This document shows, piece after piece, positions 53,280 to 60,114 of a DNA stretch of 60,245 nucleotides. Within the stretch, counting starts at the first letter, position 1. Each line of letters starts with the position of its first letter. The stretch covers positions 1 to 60,245 of the forward strand of contig CAKOLK010000006.1 in NCBI GenBank assembly GCA_934096275.1. Direction: 5' to 3'. This DNA is from an uncultured Bacilli bacterium. Lineage in GTDB: Bacteria; Bacillota_I; Bacilli_A; RF39; UBA660. The position numbers were made by a program, and so were the translations under genes. The notes below the pieces were generated by a model. It was given only the letters and a program-made list of their open reading frames with translations, did no database searches and was not told the origin of the DNA.

Positions 53280-53805
53280 CAATTAAACCATAATCTTTGT
53301 TTTTCCTTTTATAAATTACTGCGAACTTATTTGTATCAATGTCTTTGAATAGATAAAAGTCATGTCCTAAAAGTTCCATTTGAAGAATTGCTTCTTCTTC
53401 ATCCATTGGTTTTAGTTCTACTTGTTTTCTTTTTATAATTTTATTTTCATCTTCTTCAACATTGAAGTTTGAAAAATCATAATCTAGGTTAAAATCACTT
53501 TTTTCTTTTTGTTTTTTGCTATTAATTCTTGTCTTATTTTTTATTATTTGTCTTTCTAATTTATCAATAGCAGTATCTATTGTAGCATAGAAATCTTCTC
53601 CAGTTTCTTCTACTCTTAATGTGTATTTTTTAAGTGGAATTGTAATTTCTACTTTTTGTTTTACTCCTTGTTTTTTGAATAAAATATTACTTTGTACTTG
53701 TTCTTCTTGTTCCAAGTACTTTGAGAGTTTATTTATCTTGTTTGATGCGTATTCTTTCATCGCATTTGTTATTTCAAGTTTTTCTCCTCTTATTTTTAAA
53801 TCCAT
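53269..53805 (-). CDS. hpf: Ribosome hibernation promoting factor, long form
   Basis: A 178-aa protein with both domains: N-terminal HPF/RaiA fold (MDLKIRGEKLEITNAMKEYA, then VEETGEDFYATIDTAIDKLERQI) and the C-terminal dimerisation domain (KQVELKPMDEEEAILQMELLGHDFYLFKD). Long HPF forms 100S ribosome dimers in stationary phase. RBS AGGAGG precedes ATG. Confidence 0.97.
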   Translation of the reverse strand: MDLKIRGEKLEITNAMKEYASNKINKLSKYLEQEEQVQSNILFKKQGVKQKVEITIPLKKYTLRVEETGEDFYATIDTAIDKLERQIIKNKTRINSKKQKEKSDFNLDYDFSNFNVEEDENKIIKRKQVELKPMDEEEAILQMELLGHDFYLFKDIDTNKFAVIYKRKNKDYGLIEEE

Positions 53806-53885
53806 AATATCATCCTCCTAATAATATTTTAACATTTTTTTTAAACGAAATAAATAGTTTAGAAATAGTTTGACTTTTTTTGACA

Positions 53886-53920
53886 TAATAAAATCGAGCT
53901 ATAAGCCACAACTCGATTTT
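53886..53920 (-). terminator. Terminator of the cold-shock gene
   Basis: Nine-base-pair stem AAAATCGAG / CTCGATTTT (53890-53920) ending in a short T-rich tail on the minus strand. Confidence 0.7.
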
Positions 53921-53938
53921 ACAATATATTTGATCCAA

Positions 53939-54160
53939 CTATATGGGCATTGGTTCTTTTTGCTTAATAACTATAACATTAACTGCTTGAAGTCCTTTAC
54001 CTGTTTCTACTATTTGGAATGTAACATAGTCACCTTCATTAAGAGTTTTATACCCTTCCATTTTAATAGCAGAATAATGAACAAATACATCTTCATTAGG
54101 TTTATAATCAATGAAACCAAAACCTTTTTCATTGTTAAACCATTTTACAAAACCTGTCAT
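53939..54160 (-). CDS. Cold-shock-domain protein (CspA family)
   Basis: A 73-aa protein with both RNA-binding motifs: KGFGFID (RNP1) and VFVHYSAI (RNP2), after GFVKWFNNEKG. It binds single-stranded RNA/DNA as a chaperone. The longer frame starts at GTG three codons upstream, but that GTG is part of the RBS GGAGAGGTG, so the ATG at 54160 is taken. Between the LytTR regulator gene and hpf. Confidence 0.96.
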   Translation of the reverse strand: MTGFVKWFNNEKGFGFIDYKPNEDVFVHYSAIKMEGYKTLNEGDYVTFQIVETGKGLQAVNVIVIKQKEPMPI

Positions 54161-54261
54161 TCTTTTCACCTCTCCTTCCCTACTAAATTTTTACTACTTT
54201 GTTTTTAACAAAATCTGTTATCTTATGTGCGCAATTTAATAGTATCACAAATATGAATTAT

Positions 54262-55002
54262 TTATAATTTTGTACCTTGTTTGGTTGAAATTATGTCTTG
54301 TTCTGTAAGAATTTTTAATAATTCTTTCTTTTTGTCCCTTGAAATCATACTTGTTTGATGATGATTAGTGAAACTTATTATTCCATTAACATGGTCATAT
54401 GTACTTATTTCTTTTATATTAACAAAAACGCTTCTATGAACCATTATGAAATCTTTGTTAAGTTTTGTCTTTATATTATTTAGTGTTTCTTTAATTATGT
54501 ATTTTCTATTTTTACATATAATTTGAGTATATTTTGAGTTTTGCAATTTTTCTATACAAACAATATCAGAAAGTGGTACTAAAAATAATACACCATTTTG
54601 TTTGAACCAAAACATGTTAGAATCTTGTAAATATACTTTATTCAACTCTTTGATTGTCGTTACTAGGCTTGTTAACATATTGCTGCTTTCTAGTATAGTA
54701 GTCATCACATTGTACATTGGCAATTCAAAACCCTTATCAAAATTAATGATAATAATATATGACTGATAATCATCTCTTTCCTTTCTTATATAATCTACAA
54801 TTAATTTTGCATCTATTAATGAATTATTTTCAATTATATAAATATTTTTTGTTTTGGTCTTTTCAACATACTCTTTCATATTATTAATATCATCGAATTT
54901 ATAACTATGATATTCTATTTTTGAACTTAATAAAGATTCACTTATCACACCTTCGTACCCCTTTATACTCTGTTCACTACTGCTTAAAATAATGAAGTCC
55001 AT
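54262..55002 (-). CDS. LytTR-family regulator with degenerate receiver
   Basis: A 246-aa protein in AgrA-like order: a receiver-like N-domain (1-125) and a LytTR DNA-binding domain (about 140-240, with VPLSDIVCIEKLQNSKYTQI and FIMVHRSVFVNI). The receiver lacks the acidic pocket (SSSEQ at 7-11 where AgrA has EDD-type residues) and has Glu58 in IYIIENN where the phospho-acceptor Asp should be. This suggests control without phosphorylation, matching the lack of a kinase gene nearby. It is the last gene of the agr-like cassette, 89 nt after the HTH gene. Confidence 0.8.
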   Translation of the reverse strand: MDFIILSSSEQSIKGYEGVISESLLSSKIEYHSYKFDDINNMKEYVEKTKTKNIYIIENNSLIDAKLIVDYIRKERDDYQSYIIIINFDKGFELPMYNVMTTILESSNMLTSLVTTIKELNKVYLQDSNMFWFKQNGVLFLVPLSDIVCIEKLQNSKYTQIICKNRKYIIKETLNNIKTKLNKDFIMVHRSVFVNIKEISTYDHVNGIISFTNHHQTSMISRDKKKELLKILTEQDIISTKQGTKL

Positions 55003-55091
55003 AACTTTCTCCCGAATAAATATTTTTTACTTTTCTCATTTTTTCTTTTTCTTATTAACCTTATTTTTTTAATTTTTTAAGATATTATAGG

Positions 55092-55346
55092 TTAATTCTT
55101 AAATATCTTCATAAATGCTTCTTTGTGGAAATTGTTTATACTTCTAACTGAATAACGTCCATGTGTTTTTCCATATTTTCTAAAATCCATGGTGTCCGCT
55201 ATAAATGTTAGGTTTTGCTTGTACCAATAAATTCTTATTATAATTTCTTTTTCATAATCTGTTAATCCTTTTTGATTGCATAAATCTTCTAACTCTTGTA
55301 ATGAAGTTCTAACGATTAAAGTTCCTACTCCTAGTCTTTTTGGCAT
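55092..55346 (-). CDS. Small sigma-region-4-like helix-turn-helix protein
   Basis: An 84-aa protein. LTDYEKEIIIRIYWYKQNLTFIADTMDF followed by SVRSINNFHKEAFMKI reads as a sigma-70 region 4 fold (helix, turn, recognition helix), without region 2. It starts 16 nt inside the end of the agrB-like gene in another frame, with RBS GAGG, so translation is coupled. It could contact RNA polymerase or DNA as an accessory regulator of the cassette. Function inferred from fold and place only. Confidence 0.65.
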   Translation of the reverse strand: MPKRLGVGTLIVRTSLQELEDLCNQKGLTDYEKEIIIRIYWYKQNLTFIADTMDFRKYGKTHGRYSVRSINNFHKEAFMKIFKN

Positions 55347-55783
55347 ACCTCATCTTCCTTTACTACTATATAATGCATGTATATTGATAACATAACTCCC
55401 ATAAGTACACATAAGAAAACACTTATATATATACTAGGAATTAACCATGTTATCAAGAAAAATAAAGTCCAAGTAAATGTTGTACATGTTATTGTTGAAT
55501 TCAAATGAAATGTTTCTCCTAAAAAACTTCTTGTAAAGAAAAAACCTATTAAGAAAAATGATAACTCTGCAAATGCATCATTGAAATAAGCAATCACAAA
55601 TACTCCAATTGTTTGAAATAGTTGTAATGGTATAGTAATTCCATAAAATATTATGTTTTCAATGGTCTTTTCTAGTTTGGATGCTGTTTCTTGTGAAAAA
55701 TTTTCTATTGTGGTTGTGTCATTAAACCAAATACCATTTTTCTTTTTTCTAGCATTCTTTTTTTGTTTTTGTTTTTCTTCCAT
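55331..55783 (-). CDS. AgrB-like membrane peptidase of a peptide-signal system
   Basis: A 150-aa protein with a basic N-terminus (KQKQKKNARKKK) and about five hydrophobic segments. The motif FLGETFHLNSTITC has His93 and Cys100, seven residues apart, just as the catalytic His77/Cys84 of staphylococcal AgrB, within a transmembrane context. AgrB cuts AgrD and forms a thiolactone or lactone peptide. It is shorter than usual (about 190 aa). Upstream lies a 31-aa peptide gene and downstream the HTH and LytTR genes. RBS AAGGGGG precedes ATG. Confidence 0.75.
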   Translation of the reverse strand: MEEKQKQKKNARKKKNGIWFNDTTTIENFSQETASKLEKTIENIIFYGITIPLQLFQTIGVFVIAYFNDAFAELSFFLIGFFFTRSFLGETFHLNSTITCTTFTWTLFFLITWLIPSIYISVFLCVLMGVMLSIYMHYIVVKEDEVCQKD

Positions 55784-55812
55784 GATATTACCCCCTTACT
55801 ATAGATGAATGT

Positions 55813-55847
55813 GTAAATAATAGTAGGACCCATGAACTATTATTTAC
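55813..55847 (-). promoter_or_regulatory. Hairpin between peptide gene and agrB-like gene
   Basis: Perfect 12-bp stem GTAAATAATAGT / ACTATTATTTAC with an 11-nt loop. No T-run follows, so it is not a standard terminator. It could stabilise the upstream peptide message or be cut to set the ratio of peptide to peptidase. Confidence 0.6.
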
Positions 55848-55853
55848 ATTGAA

Positions 55854-55949
55854 TTATTTAGCTAATTTCTTAGCTATTTTTTTGGCAAAGCTGCTTTCTT
55901 TTTTGAATTCTCCGATCCAAAGGAAACTTGTTCCCCAATCACCATTCAT
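55854..55949 (-). CDS. 31-aa peptide, candidate AgrD-like signal precursor
   Basis: A short gene with RBS AAGGAG 8 nt before ATG; the stop of the upstream membrane gene overlaps that RBS. The peptide begins MNGDWGTSFLWIGEF and ends in a basic amphipathic helix (AKKIAKKLAK). There is no Cys, but Ser8-Phe-Leu-Trp-Ile would fit a five-residue lactone ring as in Ser-type autoinducers, and acidic/basic residues follow as in AgrD. The order is unusual: the helix is at the C-terminus and the leader is only seven residues. Role inferred from its place directly before the agrB-like gene. Confidence 0.6.
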   Translation of the reverse strand: MNGDWGTSFLWIGEFKKESSFAKKIAKKLAK

Positions 55950-55953
55950 GTTT

Positions 55954-56547
55954 TTATCTCCTTTTCTTTAGATAAATTTCTTTTGCTAATATTATTATTA
56001 ACATAATTATGAAAAAATCTAATGTAAGAACTGTTTTTGTGGCATTGCTAATTTCATTAATACTAATTGCTTTTGCTTTATATGTAAACCATATATACTG
56101 AATAATTGCATTAATTACGATTGATATAATTGCATACAAAACATATTTACTTTTCTTTCCGGAGTAAAAATAACTAAATATTATTACAAATAGTATTATA
56201 AACAGCTGTGTTACCAAATAATTACCATATATTGTTAAGATTATGTTTAATGCTAAATATAGTACTGAATATGGAAATATTTTCTTGAAATCTTTTATTG
56301 GGAATATCAGAAACAAAATTGTATAAATGTTTATCAAGGTCAAGAATAAGGAAATGATTCCGTTTGTTACCCAATTGACATCAATTTTCACTAAGTTGTC
56401 CACAGTTATTTTATAATAAGGCAAACCCAGACTGTCCAGCGCTGTATTAATAACAATCATACATACCATTATTATAAATAACCATATTGCTACTTTAGCA
56501 ACTTTTTCATTAACACCTAACCATTTTAAAAATTCTCTCATAAACAA
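55954..56547 (-). CDS. Six-helix membrane protein, candidate peptide receptor or partner
   Basis: A protein of about 197 aa with six predicted transmembrane helices (roughly 17-38, 62-84, 88-108, 112-126, 132-153 and 170-190 from this start) and no soluble enzymatic domain. In size and helix count it resembles the sensor half of AgrC without the histidine kinase part. First gene of the agr-like cassette; its stop lies 4 nt before the peptide start. GGAG stands 6 nt before the TTG start at 56547; ATG at 56541 is the alternative. No homologue recognised. Confidence 0.6.
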   Translation of the reverse strand: MFMREFLKWLGVNEKVAKVAIWLFIIMVCMIVINTALDSLGLPYYKITVDNLVKIDVNWVTNGIISLFLTLINIYTILFLIFPIKDFKKIFPYSVLYLALNIILTIYGNYLVTQLFIILFVIIFSYFYSGKKSKYVLYAIISIVINAIIQYIWFTYKAKAISINEISNATKTVLTLDFFIIMLIIILAKEIYLKKRR

Positions 56548-56665
56548 CCACATCTCCAATATAGCACAGATTTAAATATCTTTCGCGCAATTTTTGAAAT
56601 TTTTTTATTTTTTTGATATTTTTTGGAAAATTTTTCCTTTTTTCGATATTATTCTAGCACTTTGT

Positions 56666-56704
56666 AGACAAAAAGAAAAGAGAAAATTGTTATTTTTTCT
56701 CTTT
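56666..56704 (-). terminator. Terminator of the tagO-like gene
   Basis: Ten-base-pair perfect stem AAAGAGAAAA / TTTTCTCTTT (56677-56704) then TTCTTTTTG on the minus strand, overlapping the stop codon. Between this and the cassette lies an A/T-rich stretch (56585-56650). Confidence 0.7.
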
Positions 56705-57751
56705 GTTAACCGTTTGTTTATTTTTGTCCGAGATTATTCCGGTCCTGAAGACTATCCATAGTATTAACGCTAATATTGTTATATAAACATAAATACCTAC
56801 TTTTTTGTCTCCGATTATATATATAATTGATGCTATTGCAAATAATATATTCATTGCATATATTGCTAATACTGTATTTCTATGTGATAAACCTAAGCTT
56901 AATAGTTGATGATGCAAATGACATTTATCTGGCATATATATAGGTTGATGTTTTAAACTTCTTCTTATTATTGCGAATAATGTATCTAGGATTGGTATTC
57001 CTAGTATTAATAATGGAACAAATAGAGAAATCATTGTTGCAGTTTTGAATCCTAGTAAAGATATTACTGCAATCATGAAGCCTTGAAACATGGAACCTGA
57101 GTCTCCGGAAAAGATCTTTGCTGGATAAAAGTTATGATATAGGAAACCTAGTGTAGAACCTAACATAATAAATGCTAATGTTATATTTAATGCTCCCATT
57201 GTTCCTTTGATAAATGCAATTATTCCTATTGTTAAATAAAATATTGCACATGTTCCGCTTGATAGACCGTCTAGTCCATCAATTAAATTTATTATATTTA
57301 TACACCCTAGTATAAATAAAACTGTTAATGGGTATGAAAAGATACCAAAGTTTATGTATAATCCAAATAATGTTACCTTGTTTAATAGGATGTTTCCATA
57401 GAAAATTACTATACATGCTGCTATTATTTGTCCAATTAGTTTTGTTTTTGCATCAAGTGGTTTTATATCATCTATTACTCCAGTTAAAACTATAATGAAG
57501 CTTCCTATTAGTATTGAGTTCATTTGAACACTTTGAACTCCAAATAGCATGTAACCAAATAGAAAACCTAGAAATATACCTAATCCTCCGAGTCTTGGCA
57601 TTGGTTTAGTGTGGACTTTTCTTTTATTTGGAATATCCATTGCTCCAATGTGAATGGCTATTTTTTTAATATAGAATGTTATTGCTAATGTGATTATTAA
57701 ACATGTTAGTACTATAAATAGTATATGTAATTGATTGTTAATATCTAGCAT
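56690..57751 (-). CDS. tagO: Undecaprenyl-phosphate N-acetylglucosaminyl-1-phosphate transferase (TagO/WecA type)
   Basis: A 353-aa MraY/WecA-family enzyme with about ten helices. AMDIPNKRKVHTKPMPRLGGL, the nucleotide-site NLIDGLDGLSSG, FSGDSGSMF, and HLHHQLLSLGLSHR are the family motifs in order; the HxH loop places it with WecA/TagO rather than MraY. It starts teichoic acid or other surface glycopolymer synthesis by linking GlcNAc-1-P to the lipid carrier. The last residues are Lys/Asn-rich and variable. Confidence 0.93.
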   Translation of the reverse strand: MLDINNQLHILFIVLTCLIITLAITFYIKKIAIHIGAMDIPNKRKVHTKPMPRLGGLGIFLGFLFGYMLFGVQSVQMNSILIGSFIIVLTGVIDDIKPLDAKTKLIGQIIAACIVIFYGNILLNKVTLFGLYINFGIFSYPLTVLFILGCINIINLIDGLDGLSSGTCAIFYLTIGIIAFIKGTMGALNITLAFIMLGSTLGFLYHNFYPAKIFSGDSGSMFQGFMIAVISLLGFKTATMISLFVPLLILGIPILDTLFAIIRRSLKHQPIYMPDKCHLHHQLLSLGLSHRNTVLAIYAMNILFAIASIIYIIGDKKVGIYVYITILALILWIVFRTGIISDKNKQTVNKEKK

Positions 57752-57813
57752 TTTATCACCGCCTAAGTTAATTATATCATATTTTTACTTATTTCAACAA
57801 AAAAGAACAGGTA

Positions 57814-58797
57814 TTAGTCTATGTAGTATATCTTATCTAACATTATTCCTGTTCCTTCAGCTACACATGCAAGTGGATTTTCTGCTACTTTAACTGGCAC
57901 TTTTAGTTCTTCTTCTAAAAGTTCTTTTAGGTTTTGAAGCATTGCGCCCCCTCCAGTTAACATTATTCCATTTTCTATGATGTCAGATGCTAGTTCTGGT
58001 GGAGTTTGTTCCAATACTACTTTTATCATAGATATTATTTTATTGACACTGTCTTTTAATGCTTCTTCTACTTCATCACTTGTTATTGTAATGGTTTTTG
58101 GAAGTCCCCCGATTAGATCTCTTCCTCTTATTTCTAATTTTTCTTTTTTTGTACTTTTTACTGTTCCTATTTTTATTTTTATATTTTCTGCGGTTTTTTC
58201 TCCGATTAAGAGTTTGTATTTATTTTTTACATATTCTATTATATTTTCATCAAATGTATTTCCTGCAGTTTTAATTGATGCACTTGTTACTATATTTCCT
58301 AATGATAAAACTGCAATGTCAGTTGTTCCTCCACCAATGTCTACAACCATGTTTCCCATTGGCTCTCCTATTTCTAGACCTGCTCCTATTGCTGCGACTT
58401 TTGGTTCTTCTTCGATGAATACTTTTTTTGCTCCAGTTCTTTCTGCTGCTTCTTTTATAGCATTTTTTTCAACTTCTGTTATATTTGATGGACAACATAT
58501 TATTATTCTTGGTTTTACAATTTTGTTTTTTATATTTATTTTTCTTAGTAAATAAGATAGTAATGTTTCAACCATTTCAAAGTCTGCGATTACTCCATCT
58601 TTCATAGGTTTTATCGCTTTTATTTTTCCTGGTGTTCTTCCTAACATTCTATTTGCTTCTTCTCCGAAGGCAATTGGTTTTTTTGTTTGTTCATCTACCA
58701 CTATTACGCTTGGTTCATTTACTATTATTCCTTCTCCTTTAACATAAACTAATATATTGACTGTTCCTAAGTCAATTCCTATATCTTTGTTAAACAT
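57814..58797 (-). CDS. mreB: Rod-shape actin-like protein MreB/Mbl
   Basis: A 327-aa actin-fold ATPase: DIGIDLGTVNILVYVKG (phosphate 1), MVVDIGGGTTDIAVLSLG (phosphate 2), and GIMLTGGGAMLQNL (adenosine motif). It polymerises beneath the membrane and directs elongation. Located just after the SpoIIQ-like gene (1-nt gap), which recalls spoIIQ..mbl in Bacillus, so it may be the Mbl paralogue. The stop region has a terminator-like stem using CAGGAAT/ATACCTG. Confidence 0.96.
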   Translation of the reverse strand: MFNKDIGIDLGTVNILVYVKGEGIIVNEPSVIVVDEQTKKPIAFGEEANRMLGRTPGKIKAIKPMKDGVIADFEMVETLLSYLLRKINIKNKIVKPRIIICCPSNITEVEKNAIKEAAERTGAKKVFIEEEPKVAAIGAGLEIGEPMGNMVVDIGGGTTDIAVLSLGNIVTSASIKTAGNTFDENIIEYVKNKYKLLIGEKTAENIKIKIGTVKSTKKEKLEIRGRDLIGGLPKTITITSDEVEEALKDSVNKIISMIKVVLEQTPPELASDIIENGIMLTGGGAMLQNLKELLEEELKVPVKVAENPLACVAEGTGIMLDKIYYID

Positions 58798-58798
58798 A

Positions 58799-59431
58799 TT
58801 AGTATCCCTTTATGTTTTCACTGAAGTATTTTTCTGGATCTATTAGTTTATTGTTACTATATAATTCAAAGTGCAAATGATTTTCTAGGTCTTGACTTAT
58901 TGCGTTTGTAGATGATGATGCTATTGTTTGTCCTTGCTTTACTTCTTCATTTTCTTTTATAAGTACATCTTTTACACTTTGATAGACACTAATTAGATTG
59001 TCATTGTGTTTTATCTTTATAGTTGTTCCTGTTATATCATCTTTTGTTACTGATATAACCTTTCCGTCTTTAATTGCATTTACTTTAAAGACGGAATCAT
59101 TTGTGTAGTCTACCCCACTGTTTTGAATATAGGTATTTTCATAGTATATGATTGATTTTTCTTGTGTTTCTTTATTTTGATAGTCATAGAATGTCTTTCC
59201 AACTTTTACTTTGTCATCATCATATGGTCTTACAACACTTTTTTGTTCTTCTTTTGTAACTGGCACAACATTATCAGTAAGCACTTCATATGAAACGTAT
59301 GTATAGTTGTCACTTATTTTAGAGTCTACTACTGACATTGATCTTACTAGTGCAAAGCTAAGTAAACAAAATACACATATACTTGCAAATATAATTCCTT
59401 CTACTGTGTAGTTTCTTGTTATTTTTTTCAT
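58799..59431 (-). CDS. SpoIIQ-like protein with degenerate M23 domain
   Basis: A 210-aa protein with one N-terminal helix (about 13-31) and an external LytM/M23 domain (about 95-205). The domain keeps the final HLHFEL and the Asp of SGVDY, but the first-motif His is Asn (NSGVDY instead of HxGxD) and the next His (YAHLS) is Gln (VYQSV), so it lacks the zinc ligands. Bacillus SpoIIQ has the same loss. SpoIIQ pairs with SpoIIIAH across the forespore septum. The place just before mreB/mbl and after ywzB-like supports the assignment. Other non-catalytic M23 regulators remain possible. Confidence 0.65.
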   Translation of the reverse strand: MKKITRNYTVEGIIFASICVFCLLSFALVRSMSVVDSKISDNYTYVSYEVLTDNVVPVTKEEQKSVVRPYDDDKVKVGKTFYDYQNKETQEKSIIYYENTYIQNSGVDYTNDSVFKVNAIKDGKVISVTKDDITGTTIKIKHNDNLISVYQSVKDVLIKENEEVKQGQTIASSSTNAISQDLENHLHFELYSNNKLIDPEKYFSENIKGY

Positions 59432-59439
59432 TATAAAAT

Positions 59440-59471
59440 CACCTCATTAAAAGTTTTAACAATTAATGAGG
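59440..59471 (-). promoter_or_regulatory. RBS-sequestering hairpin before the SpoIIQ-like gene
   Basis: CCTCATTAA (59463-59471 on the minus strand) pairs perfectly over nine bases with TTAATGAGG (59442-59450), and the latter includes the Shine-Dalgarno GAGGTG of the SpoIIQ-like gene. It could limit translation or be a processed terminator for the DUF1146 gene. Confidence 0.5.
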
Positions 59472-59486
59472 TTTTTATTCATAAAC

Positions 59487-59681
59487 TTAAAATATTTTTA
59501 TAGTTGTTGCAATTTCGTAAATGAAGTTTGTTACTAAATATATTAGTGATATTGCTAAGAAGAAGTAAAATAGTCTTGCTTGAAAGATTTTATTTTTTTT
59601 AAATATATTATTTATATTTACTGAATCTAATGATATTATTACTAATACTGTTGTTAAAAAGTATAGTGCTATTTTACCCAT
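59487..59681 (-). CDS. DUF1146 family membrane protein (YwzB-like)
   Basis: A 64-aa protein with two transmembrane helices (about 3-20 and 36-56). The segment NIFKKNKIFQARLFYFFLAISLIYLVTNF (in part) is the DUF1146 pattern, as in Bacillus YwzB, which lies near murAA and spoIID. Function unknown. The start overlaps rpiB by 8 nt. Confidence 0.85.
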   Translation of the reverse strand: MGKIALYFLTTVLVIISLDSVNINNIFKKNKIFQARLFYFFLAISLIYLVTNFIYEIATTIKIF

Positions 59682-60114
59682 TTTCGTACTCCTTAATTTG
59701 ATTTATTCTTTTTATATATTTTTCTTGATTGCTTTCTTGTGAGGTTAAAAATGTTTTTATAATTTGTTTTGTTTTCAATTTTGACATTTCTCCAGATAAT
59801 GCAATTATATTAGCATGATTGTGTTCTTTTGCAAGTCGTGCTTCTTTTTTATTTGATACTTTTGCACAAATTATTCCTTTTACTTTATTGCATGCTATTG
59901 AGATTCCTATTCCTGTTCCGCAAAGGGCAATTCCTAGATCAGCTTTTTTGTCTTTTATTGTTTCTCCTAGTAGTATTCCATATTTTGGATAGTCTGCACT
60001 TTCTTTACTATTTGTTCCTAAATCTAGGACTTCATAGTTTTGGTCTTTTAAATATTTTATTAATTCTTGTTTCATTTCATAGCCACGATGATCTGATGCT
60101 ATTGCTATTTTCAT
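59674..60114 (-). CDS. rpiB: Ribose-5-phosphate isomerase B
   Basis: A 146-aa protein: MKIAIASDHRGYEMKQEL, SADYPKYGILLGE, and the active-site loop CGTGIGISIACNKVKGI with the catalytic Cys are typical of RpiB. It interconverts ribose-5-P and ribulose-5-P. The longer frame starts at the GTG of the RBS (AGGTG), so ATG at 60114 is preferred. First gene of the rpiB-ywzB-spoIIQ-like-mreB series. The remaining 130 bases to the window end are AT-rich and hold no gene I can support. Confidence 0.95.
   Translation of the reverse strand: MKIAIASDHRGYEMKQELIKYLKDQNYEVLDLGTNSKESADYPKYGILLGETIKDKKADLGIALCGTGIGISIACNKVKGIICAKVSNKKEARLAKEHNHANIIALSGEMSKLKTKQIIKTFLTSQESNQEKYIKRINQIKEYENG

Noticed and set aside
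55003..55091. A 20-codon ORF beginning with ATG just upstream of the LytTR gene
   Set aside because: No RBS, overlaps the LytTR start region, low-complexity content.
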